Notes: generated by a model from the sequence alone, not told the origin. A stretch of DNA of 64,000 nucleotides from Cryptomeria japonica (GCF_030272615.1 NC_081414.1:520556185-520620184); one strand, 5' to 3'. Shown: positions 11,896 to 24,183, counted from the first letter of the stretch. Numbers and translations are program-made.

Positions 11896-12517
11896 ATGAA
11901 GTATAAATATCAAAAGTACCTAAACATCTTCCCAAAGAGTTTAGTCTCCTCAAATGTCAAGGACATCAAAGACACTAAGGTCAGCCACGTGGACATGTTT
12001 GAGTTTCTATAGTGAACACTAAAGCATCCAGAAAGCTTGGACATGCTTGTGCTTGTCAACAGTGGTCTTCACCTAGCCGTATCATTCCCTGTTGTGTCTC
12101 ATGATCCTAAGTTCGTCCTAGTGGTAGCAACCCACTTTGACAAAGAAACAAGGAGCATAGAAGAATTGAATGGGAAGGTGGTTATTAGATTATATGTAGA
12201 GTTCTTTGAAAGAATTTTTAGGTGTCCAGATGTAGAGTATGCATATATTTCTTTTGACATTGCTCAAGAATATTATGATAAAAACACTTAAAAATGTAAG
12301 AAGAGTATAAACACTAATTTGTTGGAGGCATCCAGAGCTACAAATACCAGATGGCCTAAGTTTCTAAGAAGATGTTATTTTAGGGAGGAAATAAGAGACA
12401 TGATAACTCTCCTAAGAAGGGTCAAATGTCTACCTACATCAAATGTATTTCAAGATTAGATGCTTCAATTCATTGAAATAATCAAAAAGGATGAAGATAT
12501 AATTTATTGGGGAGAGT
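11896..12517 (+). pseudogene. Unrecognised retroelement ORF relic (5' part)
   Basis: A frame from ATG 11896 runs to the LTR fragment at 12518, broken by adjacent TAG and TGA codons near 12009 and one or two later stops. Readable pieces include KYLNIFPKSL, VATHFDKETRSIEELNG, VVIRLYVEFFERIFRCPDVE and REEIRDMITLLRRVK. The layout, with a folded helical N-terminal domain and no pol motif, is loosely like ORF-A at 42457-45783, for example ERIFRCPD against RRVFQLNE. I infer the same general kind of element-encoded protein but cannot name a family. The 3' part is missing: the frame is cut exactly where an inverted Copia LTR begins. Confidence 0.45.
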
Positions 12518-12756
12518 TGTTGAACAATTTGGAATACTAAGAGGGGGGTGAATCAGTATTCCCTTTTACAAACTAAACTTCTAAAACTTATTTTATTCTC
12601 AATTAATTTTAGCACAAAAGTAATCCATGCAACATAATTGAAATGCAAGAGGTACACAATCACAAGAGAGACACCAGATTGTTATACATGGAAAACCCAA
12701 ATTGGAAAAACAACTAAGAGGGTTAACTCTCAAGATAATATAACTAGTTATATAAG
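12518..12756 (-). mobile_element. Inverted Copia LTR fragment
   Basis: It starts TGTTGAACAATTTGG and reaches AAGAGGGGGGTGAATCAG, the reverse complement of the usual Copia LTR end in this window. ACATGGAAAACCCAA near 12689 is the same block seen in the Copia-2 LTR. The fragment stops where Copia-1 LTR homology begins, so one of them was truncated. It belongs to a different LTR family from Copia-1. Confidence 0.6.
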
Positions 12757-13744
12757 ATTGTTTTGGTTAATTGGTATTGAATTGATGATCGGATGTCTAG
12801 TAAGCCTATATCGGTAAGGGTTTAAGGTTTTACCAGTGGAGCTTTTACTGAGAATCTTTGACAGGATGCATAAGTGGTGCTGGTGCGGCTTCTAGATGGA
12901 ATTCAGGATGCAGAAGGTGATCCTTGATCATGCCTCGACCGATTAGAGACATCGCTATGGCATGGTGTATCTATCTAGGTTATGGACCGATATCATGTTA
13001 ACATGTTCTCTACATGTTACCAGGATGATTTATGGATTGGTTAATGTTGTTTTTGTCTAAAGCTGACATGGCATATCATTGTAATATGGATGTATGTAAT
13101 GATCTCATTGTAATATCTTTTAGATGGCCGACCTAATTGGTTTAGGCCTTAGGTTTTGTATAAATTGATGTAAGATCTCATTGTAGATCATGGTCATGGT
13201 CGTGGAATGAAATATCATATGCGAAGGAGATTTGGTCGATCATAGGTGATAAAATTAGGTTTATGTAAGATGTCAAAGGCCTCTGGTATTGAGCTTAATC
13301 AGGCATGGTAGATGTTATCACTGACAGTTCATTATTCTAGATTGTTGTCCAATTATCTTGAGGTGGTTATAACCTCTCTATAGTCAGTGAGACTCCTTTG
13401 TAACGAGCAACATGCTCTAGGTAGTGTGCCTTCTTGCATGTGCATGCCCCTTATTGTATCACATACTTTCTGTAGAAGTATCATTGGACTATGGGTAGGC
13501 TTCCCACCATGGTTTTTCCCTTTACCAAGTTTTCCATGTACAAATCATAGTGTTATGTGTTATGGTTGCATTGTGTTAATTTTTTATTTCATTCTTAAGT
13601 TTTATTGCTTACCGGTATCTGTTTCTTCTATTTCAGTATTCAATGTTTATGTGCTATGTTAAAGGTTATAAAGTGGTTTGATTAATATAATCCATTGAAA
13701 ATTGATTCACCCCCCCTCTCAATTATCCACCAATTATTATAGCA
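12757..13744 (+). repeat. Copia-1 5' LTR (left end missing)
   Basis: Homology with the right LTR begins at about 12757-12760 (TTTTGGTTAATTGG against TTTTTGGTCAACTGG at 18558) and continues to the terminal CA at 13744. About 200 bases present in the right LTR are absent. It contains a candidate TATA box (TATAAATT at 13159) and a 91-codon open frame that is merely shared LTR sequence. Confidence 0.8.
13159..13166 (+). promoter_or_regulatory. Candidate TATA box, Copia-1 5' LTR
   Basis: TATAAATT is preserved at the matching position in the right LTR (18984-18991). Promoter function is inferred. Confidence 0.4.
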
Positions 13745-13746
13745 AT

Positions 13747-13758
13747 TGGTATCAGAGC
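13747..13758 (+). promoter_or_regulatory. Copia-1 primer binding site
   Basis: TGGTATCAGAGC lies two bases after the 5' LTR. It is the standard plant Copia site complementary to the 3' end of initiator methionine tRNA. Confidence 0.9.
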
Positions 13759-13802
13759 TTTGGTCCTCTTTTGCAGAAGCTTAACCGCTTGAGGTAGATC
13801 CT

Positions 13803-14771
13803 ATGGCAACTAATACTTCAAATCTACCGACAACTATTTTCAGAAGAGAAATCCCTAAGCTCGATGGAACAAACTATGGGATATGGAAAATCCGAATAGA
13901 GACTCATCTTAGATATCTTGGCAAGGATATTTGGGAGATCATTGAGAAAGGATATACACCTTATGATCCGACATCTGGAAATCCTGCTCTTGAAGACTTG
14001 GAAAAAAATATTGAAAATGATTGCAGAGCTAGAGAAGCCCTCTTGTGTGCACTCATTGATCAACAAATCATGGGATTGACTAATAAATCATCTACAAAGG
14101 TTATGTGGGATAAATTGCAAACTCTGAATGAAGGTGACCCTACTATCAAAATTGCTAAACTTGATGGTTATCGCGTAAGATATGAGAACTTGAAGATGGA
14201 AGATAGTGAAATAATTGCTACATTTATGGAAAGAGTAAATGAGATTATCATGGGAATTCAATGTTGTGGAGGATCTCTGAGTGAAGATGATATAGTTTCA
14301 AAAGTTTTGAGAGCCCTTCCACCAGATTACAAAATGAAGGCTACTGCAATTAATCAATTGAGAATAATGGCAAACACTTCAATTAACAGAGACATTCTGA
14401 TTGGGAAATTATCTTCTTTTGAGCTTGAAGAATTTGGACCCTCTGGAGCTGCAAAATCTGAACCTTCTTTTCATGCATCATCATCTACCGGAAAAAGTGA
14501 TTGGAAATCCTTCTATGCAAAAGAATTGGAAGATATGAGGAAAGAGGATGAATAATTTGAGCAACTTGAAGCCTTATTTTCTAGAAGAGTACCTAAAGGA
14601 TCGACAAGAAGTAAGTATGAAGGAAAAGCACCTTTTAAATATTTTGCATGTAATAAGATTGGTCATTTTGCATCTAGATGTCTTGAAAGGAATGTAAGAT
14701 TTGAAGAAAGAGTTAAGAAATCATTTAAACCTAATCAAAACAGATATAGATTCAAGAAAAAAAAACTATGA
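13803..14771 (+). pseudogene. Copia-1 gag
   Basis: Gag packages element RNA into cytoplasmic particles. The frame opens at ATG 13803, 45 bases after the PBS. It encodes a typical Copia gag core with PKLDGTNYGIWKIRIETHL near residue 20 and EIIATFMERVNEIIMGI and VLRALPPDYK around residues 137-180. A TAA at 14553 interrupts it. In the same frame downstream lies the zinc knuckle YFACNKIGHFASRC (about 14645-14685). Its first Cys has become Tyr (TAT in place of TGT). A TGA at 14769 follows, and the frame then runs directly into pol. The knuckle defect and the stops mean no functional gag. Confidence 0.9.
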
Positions 14772-17700
14772 TACATAGCAGATGAGGAAGGATTATGTGA
14801 TGACTCAAAGGATGAACCGACAGGAGACTCTGCTAGTGGATCCAACAATGGAAAGGAATGGGTGTTCTATGCTTTAAAGGAAGATGAACCAGAACCGGCT
14901 ATCACGAATGAAGAAAAGGCCTTGGAAGCAAAAGTCGAAGACAAGGATGAATGGGTAATTGATAGTGGATGCTCACATCATATGACTGGAGATAAAAGAA
15001 AATTTATGTCCCTACAAGAATACAATGGCGATCAAGTCAGATTTGGGGATGACAATGCATGTATGATCCAAGGTAAAGGTATTATTTCTCTGGATGACAA
15101 GCATAATACTGATAATGTCTATTATGTAGAAGGTTTAAAGCATAATCTTTTAAGTGTTTCTCAATTGGTGGATAAGGAATTCCAACTTCAGTTTAAAGAT
15201 AAAAAATGCAAAATCATTAACAAAACTGGTTTGGAGATTGCAACTGGTACTCAGACTGGAGGTAATATCTTTCACTTGAACATTGGTAATAAGACATGTT
15301 TGATTGCTCATATTGATGAGAGTTGGTTATGGAATAAGAGGTTGTGTCATGTTAATTTTGATTGTATTGTTAAGATCAGTTCAACAAAGGCAGTTAGAGA
15401 TATACCTAAGATTATAAAGCCTCATAATCTGGTATGTAAGGAATGTCAATTGGGAAAGAAAGTTAGAACTTCTTTTAAGAGAATACATGATAAATCTACT
15501 GATGTGCTTGATTTGATTCATATTGACTTATGTGGTCTAGTAAGGACCAAAAGCTTTCAAGGTGATATGTACTTCATGCTAATAATTGATGATTATTCTA
15601 GAATGATGTGGGTGACTTTTCTAAGGGAGAAGTATGAAGCTTTTGATAAATTCAAGATCTTCAAAGCAAACATGGAAACATAAACTGGATTGAAAATCAA
15701 ATGTCTGAGATCAGATCAAGGTGGTGAGTTCACTTCACATGAATTTAATAACTTTTATAAGACAAATGGAATTAGGAGACAATTATCTGCACCCCAGACT
15801 CCTCAACAAAATGGAGTAGTGGAAAGGAAGAATAGAACCATTTTGGATGCAACAAGAACCATGATGATGGAAGCCAAAATGCCTCACATCTACTGGAGAG
15901 AAGCATTGAGTACAACAGTCTACACATTCAACAGAGTTCATATCAAAGGTGAAACCGGTAAGACCCCTTATGAATTATGGTTTGGACATACACCTACTAT
16001 TAAACATTTTAGAATTTTTTGAAGTAAATGTTATATCAAGAGGGATGATTCAATTGGGAAGTTTGATCCTAGATGTGATGAAGGGATATTTCTTGGATGT
16101 TCAATTCAAAGAAAAGCATATAGTTGTTATAGCAAAAGATTGTAGAAAATTATGGAGAGCGCAAATGTGAAAGTGGATGAGCAATACAGAGATCAATCTA
16201 TATTATTTGACATGGAACCGACAGTGCAAAAGATCATAACTAAATTGGCAATGCCTCAACCGGTACAAGACATTGAGATAGTTACACCAAAACAATCAAA
16301 AAATTCAACTATGACCGATTATCAGAAAAGTGAATCTGGAGTTCAAAAGACACCAAGGTATGTAAGGTTAAATCATTCTGAAGATCAAATCATTGGAGAT
16401 AGGAACAAGGGAGTTATGACAAGAAGAAGACTGACAAATAAAGAGGTAGGTCTTATTTCTCAAATTGAACCAGTATATGATATTGAATCTTGTAAAGATA
16501 AACATTGGTTAACGACTATGGAAGATGAATTAGATCAAATAGAGAAGAATAAGACTTGGACTTTAGTTCCCCGGTGTAAAAATAAGAATGTTATTGGAAC
16601 TAAATGGGTTTTTAGAAATTAACTAAATGAGGATGATCAAGTTGTAAGAAACAAGGCTAGATTGGTTTGTAAAGGATATTCTCAAATGGAAGGAATTGAT
16701 TATGGTGAGACATTTGCACCAGTAGCTAGAATTGAAGCTGTTAGACTATTTATTGCCTATGCAACATACAAGAACTATAAGGTCTATCAAATGGATGTTA
16801 AATGTGCATTTTTGAATGGTGAACTTGAGGAGGAAGTATACATTGAGAAGCCTAATGGATTTTCACTTACAGATGACAAAGATATGGTTTGTAGATTAAG
16901 GAAAGCATTATATGGTTTGAAACAAGCTACTAGAGCTTGATATGCAAGGTTGGATAAATATCTTTTGAAGCTTGGTTTTACTAAACGCAGTGTTGACAAG
17001 AATTTATATTACAAAATCACTGATGATGATATTCTGATTATTGAAGTATTTGTTGATGATATCATTTTTGGAGGTGAAGATAGATTGTGCATGGAATTCT
17101 CTAATAATATGAAGAATGAATTTGAAATGTCTATGATTGGTGAGATGAGATTCTTCTTAGGTTTGTAGATTACTCAAACTGACAAAGGTATTTTTATCTG
17201 TCAAACTAAGTATCTAAGGGAATTGTTGAATAAGTTTGGTATGCATAATTCCAAACTGGTAAGTACTCCTATGGTGACAAGTGAGAAGTTATCTATGAAA
17301 GACACATCTGCACCGGTAAATTCGATAAGGTATAAGTCTATGATTGGTGGCTTGTTATATCTAACTCAGACTAGACTAGATATTATGAATGCAGTAAGTA
17401 TTGTTTCAAGATATCAAAGTAATCCTAAAGAAAATCATGAATGTACAGTAGAGAGGATATTTCGGTACTTGCAAGGAACAACAGAATATGGCTTATGGTG
17501 TTCTAGAGATGATAACTTCAATTTATGTGCATATACAGACTCAGATTAGGTAAATGATACTGATGATAGGAAGAGAACTTCTGGTGGAGCTTTCTTGGAA
17601 AGAAATTGGTTTCATGGATCAACAAAAAACAATCATGCATTTCTTTATCTACTGCAGAAGTTGAATATGCTGCAACAACAACTAATTGCACTCAAGTCTT

Positions 17701-17998
17701 GTAGATGAAGCAAATGTTGAAGGATATCAAGGTAAATTGCAGTGAACCGATAGTTATCTATTGTGATAAGTCTGCAACTATTGACATACCTAAGAATCTG
17801 GTATTTTACTCTAAGACTAAGCACATATCAATAAAATATAACTTTCTAAAGGAAAAGGTGGAAGAAAAGAAAGTCAAATTGATTTATGTGAACACTAAAG
17901 AGTAGATTGCAGATATATTCACTAAACCGTTGTCTAAGGAATCATTTGAATATTTGAGAGACAAGTTTGGGGTATCTACCCCTCTAGCAAAAACTTAA
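14772..17998 (+). pseudogene. Copia-1 pol (protease-integrase-RT-RNase H)
   Basis: The domain order is Copia-type. Protease EWVIDSGCSHHMTG lies near 14948, with Asp intact. The integrase HHCC region follows, then core residues in DLIHIDLCG (15505), CLRSDQGGEF (15700) and GVVERKNR (15813), giving all three D, D, E. RT is shown by [31 protein letters not shown] and the catalytic FVDD at about 17050. RNase H ends with IADIFTKPLS. The frame is shared with gag. In-frame stops lie at 15681 (TAA), 16020 (TGA), 16143 (TAG), 16620 (TAA), 16938 (TGA), 17166 (TAG) and 17547 (TAG). A small deletion near 17600 shifts the frame and two more TAG codons follow. The end is TAA at 17996-17998. Confidence 0.95.
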
Positions 17999-18352
17999 CT
18001 AATGGAGTAGTGCATCAATCTGGTATGCATCATCAGCTTTATCCTTTGCTCCGGGTTGATGTAGTGGTGCTACTACTTAGGGGGAGTAGTCAGCTTTGAG
18101 ATTCACAAGATTTTAATATCTATGTCATATCTTTGGCATTGATGTCAAAGGGGGAGAGTTGTATGTGAAAAATAATGTCAAAATATGTCATATGGGAGAG
18201 AGATTTAAATCAGTTTCAGATTGGACTGCACTCCTTAGGGGGAGTTGCTGGGATTTTTTAGTTTTTCATTGTTATATCTTCTATGAGAAATGTTTGGCAT
18301 TTCTTGGCACTTGGATGTCTTCTTTTTCACATATAGTGTTGCCATCAATACC
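17999..18352 (+). other. Copia-1 3' untranslated region
   Basis: It carries several AGGGGGAG words (18079, 18149, 18238) that resemble extra polypurine tracts, a common look of this region in plant Copia elements. The 85-codon frame at 18159 runs into the LTR and is not a gene. Confidence 0.6.
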
Positions 18353-18363
18353 AAAGGGGGAGA
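18353..18363 (+). promoter_or_regulatory. Copia-1 polypurine tract
   Basis: AAAGGGGGAGA stands one base before the 3' LTR. It primes plus-strand synthesis in this superfamily. Confidence 0.85.
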
Positions 18364-18364
18364 T

Positions 18365-19581
18365 TGTTGGAAATATGAAGGAATTGATTTGTGTTGCATT
18401 GATTTTTTTTCATTGATGTCAACACTAGCTGTTATGGTTGGTTACTAACAAACAAATTTTGGTTACCGGTAGAATAACTAGTGTTACCGGCAGAAGGGAC
18501 TATTAGTTGGATATTTGGATCAATGGAATATGTTTGGTTTGATGTTTCTGGAGTAATTTTTGGTCAACTGGTGTTGACTTGATGATCGAATGCTATCATA
18601 CACTCTAGTAAGCCTATACCAGTAAGGGTTTAAAGTTTTACCAATAGAGATTTTACTAAGAATCTTTGGCAGGATGCACAAGTGGTGTTGGTGCAGTTTC
18701 TAGATGGAATTCAGGATGCAGAAGGTGATCCTTGATCATGCCTCGACTAATTCGAGACATTGCTTTGGCATGGTGGACCTGAATTAGGTATGGTACCTAT
18801 CTAGGTTATGGACCGGTATCATGTAACGTGTTCTCTACACATTACTAGGATGATTTATGGATTGGTTAATGTTATTATGGTCTAAAGCCGACATGGAATA
18901 TCATTGTAATATGGATGTATGTAATGATCTTATTGTAATGTCTTTTAGATGGCCAAACTAATTGTTTTATGCCTTAGGGTTTGTATAAATTGATGTAAGA
19001 TCTCATTGTAGATCATGGTTGTGGTCATGGAATGAAATATCATATGCGAAGGAGATTTGGTTGATCATAGCTGATTGAATTGGGTTTATGTAAGAGGTCA
19101 AAGGCCTCCGATATTGAGCTTAACCGGGACTGTAATCAAGCATGGTAGATGCTATCACTAGTAGTTCATTCTTTTGGATTGTCATCCAATTATCTTAAGG
19201 TGATTATAACTTCTCTGTAGTCAGTGAGACTCCTTTGTAATGAGCAGTACGCTCTAGGTAGTGTGCCTTCTTGCATGTGCAAGCCTGTTATTGTATCACG
19301 TACTTTTTGCAGAAGTATCATCAAACTATGGGTAGGCTTCCCATCATGGTTTTTCCATTTACCGGGTTTTCAACGTACAAATCATGGTGTTATGTGGTAT
19401 GGTTGCATTGTGTTAATTCTTTGTTTCATTCTTAAGTTTTATTGCTTACCGGTATCTGTTTCTGCTATTCTGGTTTTCAATGTTTATGTGCTTCGTTAAA
19501 GGTTATAAATTGGTTTGATTAATATAATCTATTGACAACTAATTCACCCCCCCTCTCAGTTGTCCACCAGTTATTGTAACA
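18365..19581 (+). repeat. Copia-1 3' LTR
   Basis: It starts TGTTGGAAATATGAAGG directly after the PPT and ends TTATTGTAACA, 1217 bp in all, preceded by the CACCCCCCCTCTCA block shared by Copia LTR ends in this window. It aligns with the 5' LTR with many substitutions and small indels, so the insertion is not recent. TATAAATT lies at 18984. Confidence 0.85.
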
Positions 19582-20672
19582 TCATCTTCATCCATACTAT
19601 CTTCTTGTTCTTCAATTTTATCCATCTTTTCTTTATCTTCTTTAGGAGGTTCCAGATCATCAAGGTTAATTATTTCTTTCTTCTCTTCACTTTTCTTCAT
19701 CTTCTTCAGTTTCAGAGAGGAAATTGTAATTGTTCTCTTCAATCTTCTTCTGGTGAAGGAAGGACTGTCCTCAAAAGTGCTAACAACACCAAGAACTGGA
19801 CCAGAACACAACATCTTCTTAAGATTCATGAAATCAATTTTACATGTGTTATCTTTATCTGCTAAACAACTCAAATACCTATAAATCTACTTTCTAACAA
19901 GGACATTTGACTTTAATACAATATTCTCCTTCAAAGGTAAAGATATCAAGAAATAAAGCATTAAGCACATGATTAAAGAACCAAAACGGAAAGGATATCT
20001 ATCATATTTTGTCATAGTGATATTTTTTGTTAATTGCATCAATAATAATTCACACAAATAAAAATTTTTGCCTTCTTTTACCATTTGATGTGCAATGTAC
20101 ACAACTATAGAAAAGGTAGATCCTTCTCTATTTTAAAAATAAATCTTGTAAGAAACACCATAAGCAACATACCTCACCACTAGGTCGATGATTGTATCAA
20201 TTAGAAATGCCCTTTGATCTCCCATAACGCTAGTTAAGATTTTGACTTCTTTGTTTTTGACTAATTTCTTTACCAGAACAAGTCCAACACCGTAAAGATG
20301 AGAAATAGCTGAGATAACTCCCTTTGTAATCTTGAGTATAGTTAAAAATGAACTTGATTGAATTCTCATTGATGAACCGTGAAAACTCGCTCCAAATGTC
20401 CAAACCTTTGTAATAGGGTTTTTCCAACATCATGAAACCATCTTGAGTATAGTTAAAAATGAACTTGATTGAATTCTCATTGATGAACCGTGAAAACTCG
20501 CTCCAAATGTCCAAACCTTTGCCCTAATTCTTTGACTCTGTGATTTTTCATTTGTGAAAGAGCTTCCAGGATTCATGATTTTCATGTGATCAAATTCATC
20601 TAAGTTTACCTTTGCCAACTTTTGAATATCTTCATGGGTAGATTCACTCATTATGATCATCTTGGTTTCCAT
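19582..20672 (-). pseudogene. NA2 ORF2-like relic
   Basis: The stretch 19887-20102 (QMVKEGKNFYLCELLLMQL, then RYPFRFGSLIMCLMLYFL) lines up with the NA1 ORF2 segment YRMIKEDTSFDLSTCMQRQL and RFKFGQLLVGLFFYF at about 32560-32700, with matching spacing. Downstream on the minus strand, 19582-19874 encodes a lysine/glutamate-rich chain (KKMKKSEEKKEIINLDD, KEDKEKMDKIEEQED) that corresponds to the charged part of NA1. Stops and frameshifts are frequent, and an 80-bp perfect duplication lies inside. The function is unknown. Confidence 0.55.
20331..20521. repeat. 80-bp perfect duplication, period 111 bp
   Basis: The segment 20331-20410 recurs without any difference at 20442-20521, with 31 bases between. 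The offset of 111 is divisible by three. Identity within an otherwise decayed relic implies a late event. Confidence 0.9.
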
Positions 20673-20988
20673 AGGAAATGATGAAAGAAATACCTCTTTT
20701 GTGCTAACCCTACTTTGATTCTTCTTCCATGATTCAAATTCTCTTTCTCTTTAGTGTCTTATACACCCAATGTCAAAATGATCACAAAATTTGATATTTT
20801 ATCTTGTTTCATACACTAAAAATTGTCTTGTCACAATGACACTGTCATCTGTACTTTGCATATGCAATCTACCGAAGCACATTAAACACAATATTAACAC
20901 CAACATGCAGAGGCCAAGACATGAAACTCTTCATGAGGGGGGGGGAATAGATTTTCTTTGAAGTTCCCCCTGAGCCAAAGCTATTGGA

Positions 20989-21460
20989 TCAATTTTTGAA
21001 GGATGAAGCATCTATATCGGATTCTAGTACAATAGACACAATCTCCTCTTTCTTTCTCCATACCATAAAATTCTTCTTCTTAGATTCATTTGATTTTGTC
21101 GGAGAAATCACATTCCTACGTCTATTAGCAAAATATCCAAACTTGTTGTAGTTGTAACACTTGATATTCCTTTGTCCTGAATTCATTGAAGTTGTTCTAG
21201 ATCTACACTAATTATCTTTATGACCAAAACCATAGCATTGGTGACGATAACCATGAAAGGGTTTATTAATCATGTTCATAAGTGATCCATTCTCTCCATT
21301 CAGAAATGGTCTATAGCTTCTATTCATAACTTAATTACTACAATTATTATTCTTGTGTCTAAAACTCTTACAGTTAAAGCATTGAGTATTCTGATTTAAT
21401 TTTTTTTTGCATTCTATAGCCTTATGTCTGAAAACACTACAATGAAAACAATAACCATTG
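20989..21460 (-). pseudogene. NA2 zinc-knuckle region
   Basis: Four CCHC-type nucleic-acid-binding knuckles can be read on the minus strand. They are CFHCSVFRHKAIEC (21409-21450, complete), CFNCKSFRHKNNNC (21340-21381, complete), RHQCYGFGHKDN*C (about 21208-21246, first Cys now Arg and a stop before the last Cys) and KCYNYNKFGYFANR (about 21124-21170, only the first Cys left). Several knuckles in a row match NA1 ORF1 and differ from the single knuckle of the Copia gags here. Confidence 0.75.
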
Positions 21461-21648
21461 AATGATTGGTACCTTTGAGCATTTGGTTGTTGGACCAGAG
21501 GTCTACTTGGAGCAGGTTCTTGATTCTAGACCTTGTTTATATCTCCATGTTTCTTTTCAACTTCTACCTTATCCTCCTTGCTTTTGCCTTTCTGATTTGA
21601 GCATTCGCTGGAATGAAAAGCTAATCCTTCTTTGTCTTTATGATATTT

Positions 21649-21990
21649 CTACATGGTCAACAGTTTATCTAGGTTTGCACTATTTTCAATGACTTTTTCA
21701 TCTGACTTTAGCTTCATTACTTCTTGTGTCATATTTCCACATTCTTCTATCTTTTGATTGATTGTATCGTTTAGACATTCTTCCAATTTCTTTCTCTCTT
21801 TAATTTGCAACTTCATATTCACATCAGTCTTATTTGCTTGTTTCAACTCTTTGTTAACTACTTGATGCTTTGCCTTGAACTTCCAGATTTATTCTCTCTG
21901 TTTATTGACACTCATTTTCTTCATTGATATTTTCTTTCAATTCCTCATCATCGAATTCTACACTCTCCAGATCTTTAAGGGTTGTCTTCA
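21649..21990 (-). pseudogene. NA2 coiled-coil region
   Basis: The frame 21846-21649 (MKLQIKERKKLEECLND, NQKIEECGNMTQEVMKLK) is heptad-like, charged and helical. It parallels the N-terminal coiled coil of NA1 ORF1 both in composition and in position before the knuckles. The adjoining bases to 21990 continue the same character with stops. Confidence 0.5.
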
Positions 21991-22293
21991 ACCCTTCATC
22001 CAAATAGTATTCTCTTGTTGGCATTAGATTGTCATCGATGTCAACAATTGAGAAGATGCACAAGAAACAGATGCAGGATGATATGCATCTTAGATGAATA
22101 TCAGTTTTGGTTGAGAAGGTATTGTCTCAAGCTGGCAGAGTTGAGCAGGCTGAATGAACTTAAAGCATAACACATTGTACTTATCGCCAAAGAGTTATCC
22201 CAGTTTTATCAGTGATACATTAATTGCTACCAAGGTAGCTACGGAATCATGACAAGCCTTTTGTCATTCTGTGGGAAGTAAGGGAGAACACAC

Positions 22294-22963
22294 TGTAGAC
22301 ACCTAAAATTAATTAAATTAATACTTAATTAATTTAAACCTTTCCACATAATTAATTCAATTGATTGTGTTAGTCCTCTTCATCTTAAAATTAATTAAAT
22401 CCCATTTAATTAATTTTATCATTGCAACCTTGTGACTAATTTATCAAAAATTAATTATTCCCCATTCTTCTAAAACCATTTCAAATATTATTTATTTCTT
22501 CTAAATCTCTATTATTTAATTAACTTCAATTAATTAACCTAACTATGTGATTCCTACAAATCACTCTTCCTAATCCTATCATTTAGCTTAATTAATCACC
22601 TTTAAATCATGCTCAACATTTCCTCCAATTTTATATTCCTCCACTCATTGTCTCTCCTCATGTCACATCCTCATAACTTTCCCACTTGCACTCTAATCCT
22701 CCACTAAGCCACTTTATCAGCCCCCTTAATCATTTGCACACCTTTATTAGGGATGAGTCAATCCTTTGTCATAAATGGCTTTCCCATCTCAGCCTCCAAT
22801 CTTAAATGCACCCACTTTGGTCCCTTCAAGAAAATTCAAATTCTTTGAATCTCCCCATGCCTCCTCTTCCCATGGAATTTTTAATTCCTTCTCATTTAGT
22901 CTTACCACACATCTCTTATTTTGGAATTTTTATTTCCTTCTCCCTTCCCCCATGTGCCTTGAG
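22294..22963 (+). mobile_element. Gypsy-2 5' LTR, left half
   Basis: It starts TGTAGACACCTAAAATTAAT with AATTAATTAAAT-rich text and is interrupted at 22963 by Copia-2. The other half resumes at 37814 after the target duplication. Joined, the LTR would be about 1.16 kb. The 68-codon frame at 22775 is not a gene. Confidence 0.65.
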
Positions 22964-24183
22964 TGTTGGCAACAACAATGAGGGAAAACTAAGAGGGGGG
23001 GGGGTGTGAATCAATTTTCACTGGATCTACAAATTTAATCACAAAAATAGATCTAATAAATTGTAGCAACAACAAAGATAAGAAAATAAAAAACACGACA
23101 CACAACACCAAGATTTTGACATGGAAAAACCATGGTTGGAACCTACCCACAATAAGATGATACTCTACAGTAGTATGTGAAAATATTACAATGGGGAATG
23201 CACATGCATTTGGGCACACTACCTAGAACTCACTACTCAAAAGATAATGACCCGGAGGGCTACAAACCTTAGGGAAGTCTCACTAACTTACAACAAGATT
23301 CAAACTACAATATGGAAGAAATGAACTGAAAGAGATACACCACAAGGTTCGCACATACACCACTCTTTGATTATGCAACCACAACCTTGATACCTAATTT
23401 ACTTGACAATATCACCTATATATACAATTCATCAACCTTGACAACAAGGTCGGCTAAACTCTCAACTCACAATTAAAAAATTACATCACACAATACAAAG
23501 ATCGACCACCAAACCAATACAATGATTTACATGACATAACATGGTCCTAAACCAAATCTCCAGACACACAACACCACCAAAAATTATGCCAAGATCAACT
23601 GGAACGCACTACACCACCAGAAAAACCACATAACACAAAGAACATCATCAGTTCAACAAAATCAATAAAAAATCGCACAACAATCAATGTGGATCATTAG
23701 GACAAATAGGACACAATTAGGAAACACCAGCAATTACATTAGAATCATTAGCAATAGCTGCACCAACATCACTTATCAAATCTTCATCAATCAACATCTG
23801 AACCTCAAGAACACTCAAACAACAGTAATTGTCACGAAGAAAGATAACTTGTGGAGAACCAAATCATGAACCATATGTAATGAAGATACATAAGACCATC
23901 CCAAACAATATCCCAAAAAATCAACTCAGGATCTAATCACACCAGAATATACCGGAGGAAATACTAAACTCTGCAAATCACTGATCAGATAAACAAAATG
24001 CAAAACCGGATCATCTAATATGATCAATAATGCTTCCTAGAACACCAAAACTAATACAAAAGAATATAATGATACTAGAGATACTCCATACACCAAACCA
24101 TAATCTCAATAAACCAATCACCAGAGCAAGAATATGTTGACATCAATGACAACAACATATCCTAGCAGCAACAATGTCCAACA
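22964..24183 (-). repeat. Copia-2 3' LTR
   Basis: In plus coordinates it runs from TGTTGGCAACAACAATGAGG to AACAATGTCCAACA. It matches the right copy (28748-28976 plus 36725-37808) throughout, with many substitutions. AGAGGGGGGGGGTGTGAATCA is the reversed LTR-end motif. Confidence 0.9.

Larger units (their letters stand above)
12757..19581 (+). mobile_element. Copia-1, decayed autonomous Ty1/Copia element
   Basis: The element has, in order, a 5'-truncated left LTR, a Met-initiator-type PBS, gag, protease, integrase, RT and RNase H in Copia order, a PPT and a complete right LTR. Nine in-frame stops lie between 13803 and 17549, and there is one frameshift near 17600, so it cannot act alone. No target-site duplication can be checked because the left end is lost. 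Confidence 0.9.
19582..22290 (-). mobile_element. NA2, relic of a pol-less element related to NA1
   Basis: On the minus strand from right to left it shows a coiled coil, four zinc knuckles, a globular region and a K/E-rich acidic region. This is the same order as NA1. No protease, RT or integrase motif is present. The left end is cut by the Copia-1 3' LTR, and no LTR of its own can be defined. Confidence 0.6.

Noticed and set aside
13387-13662. 91-codon frame present in both Copia-1 LTRs (also 19224-19499)
   Set aside because: It is repeated only because the LTRs are copies of one another. No domain is present and it overlaps the transcribed LTR end.
22775-23009. Two 67-68 codon plus frames
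   Set aside because: They lie across the Gypsy-2 LTR/Copia-2 LTR junction, so they span two unrelated elements.
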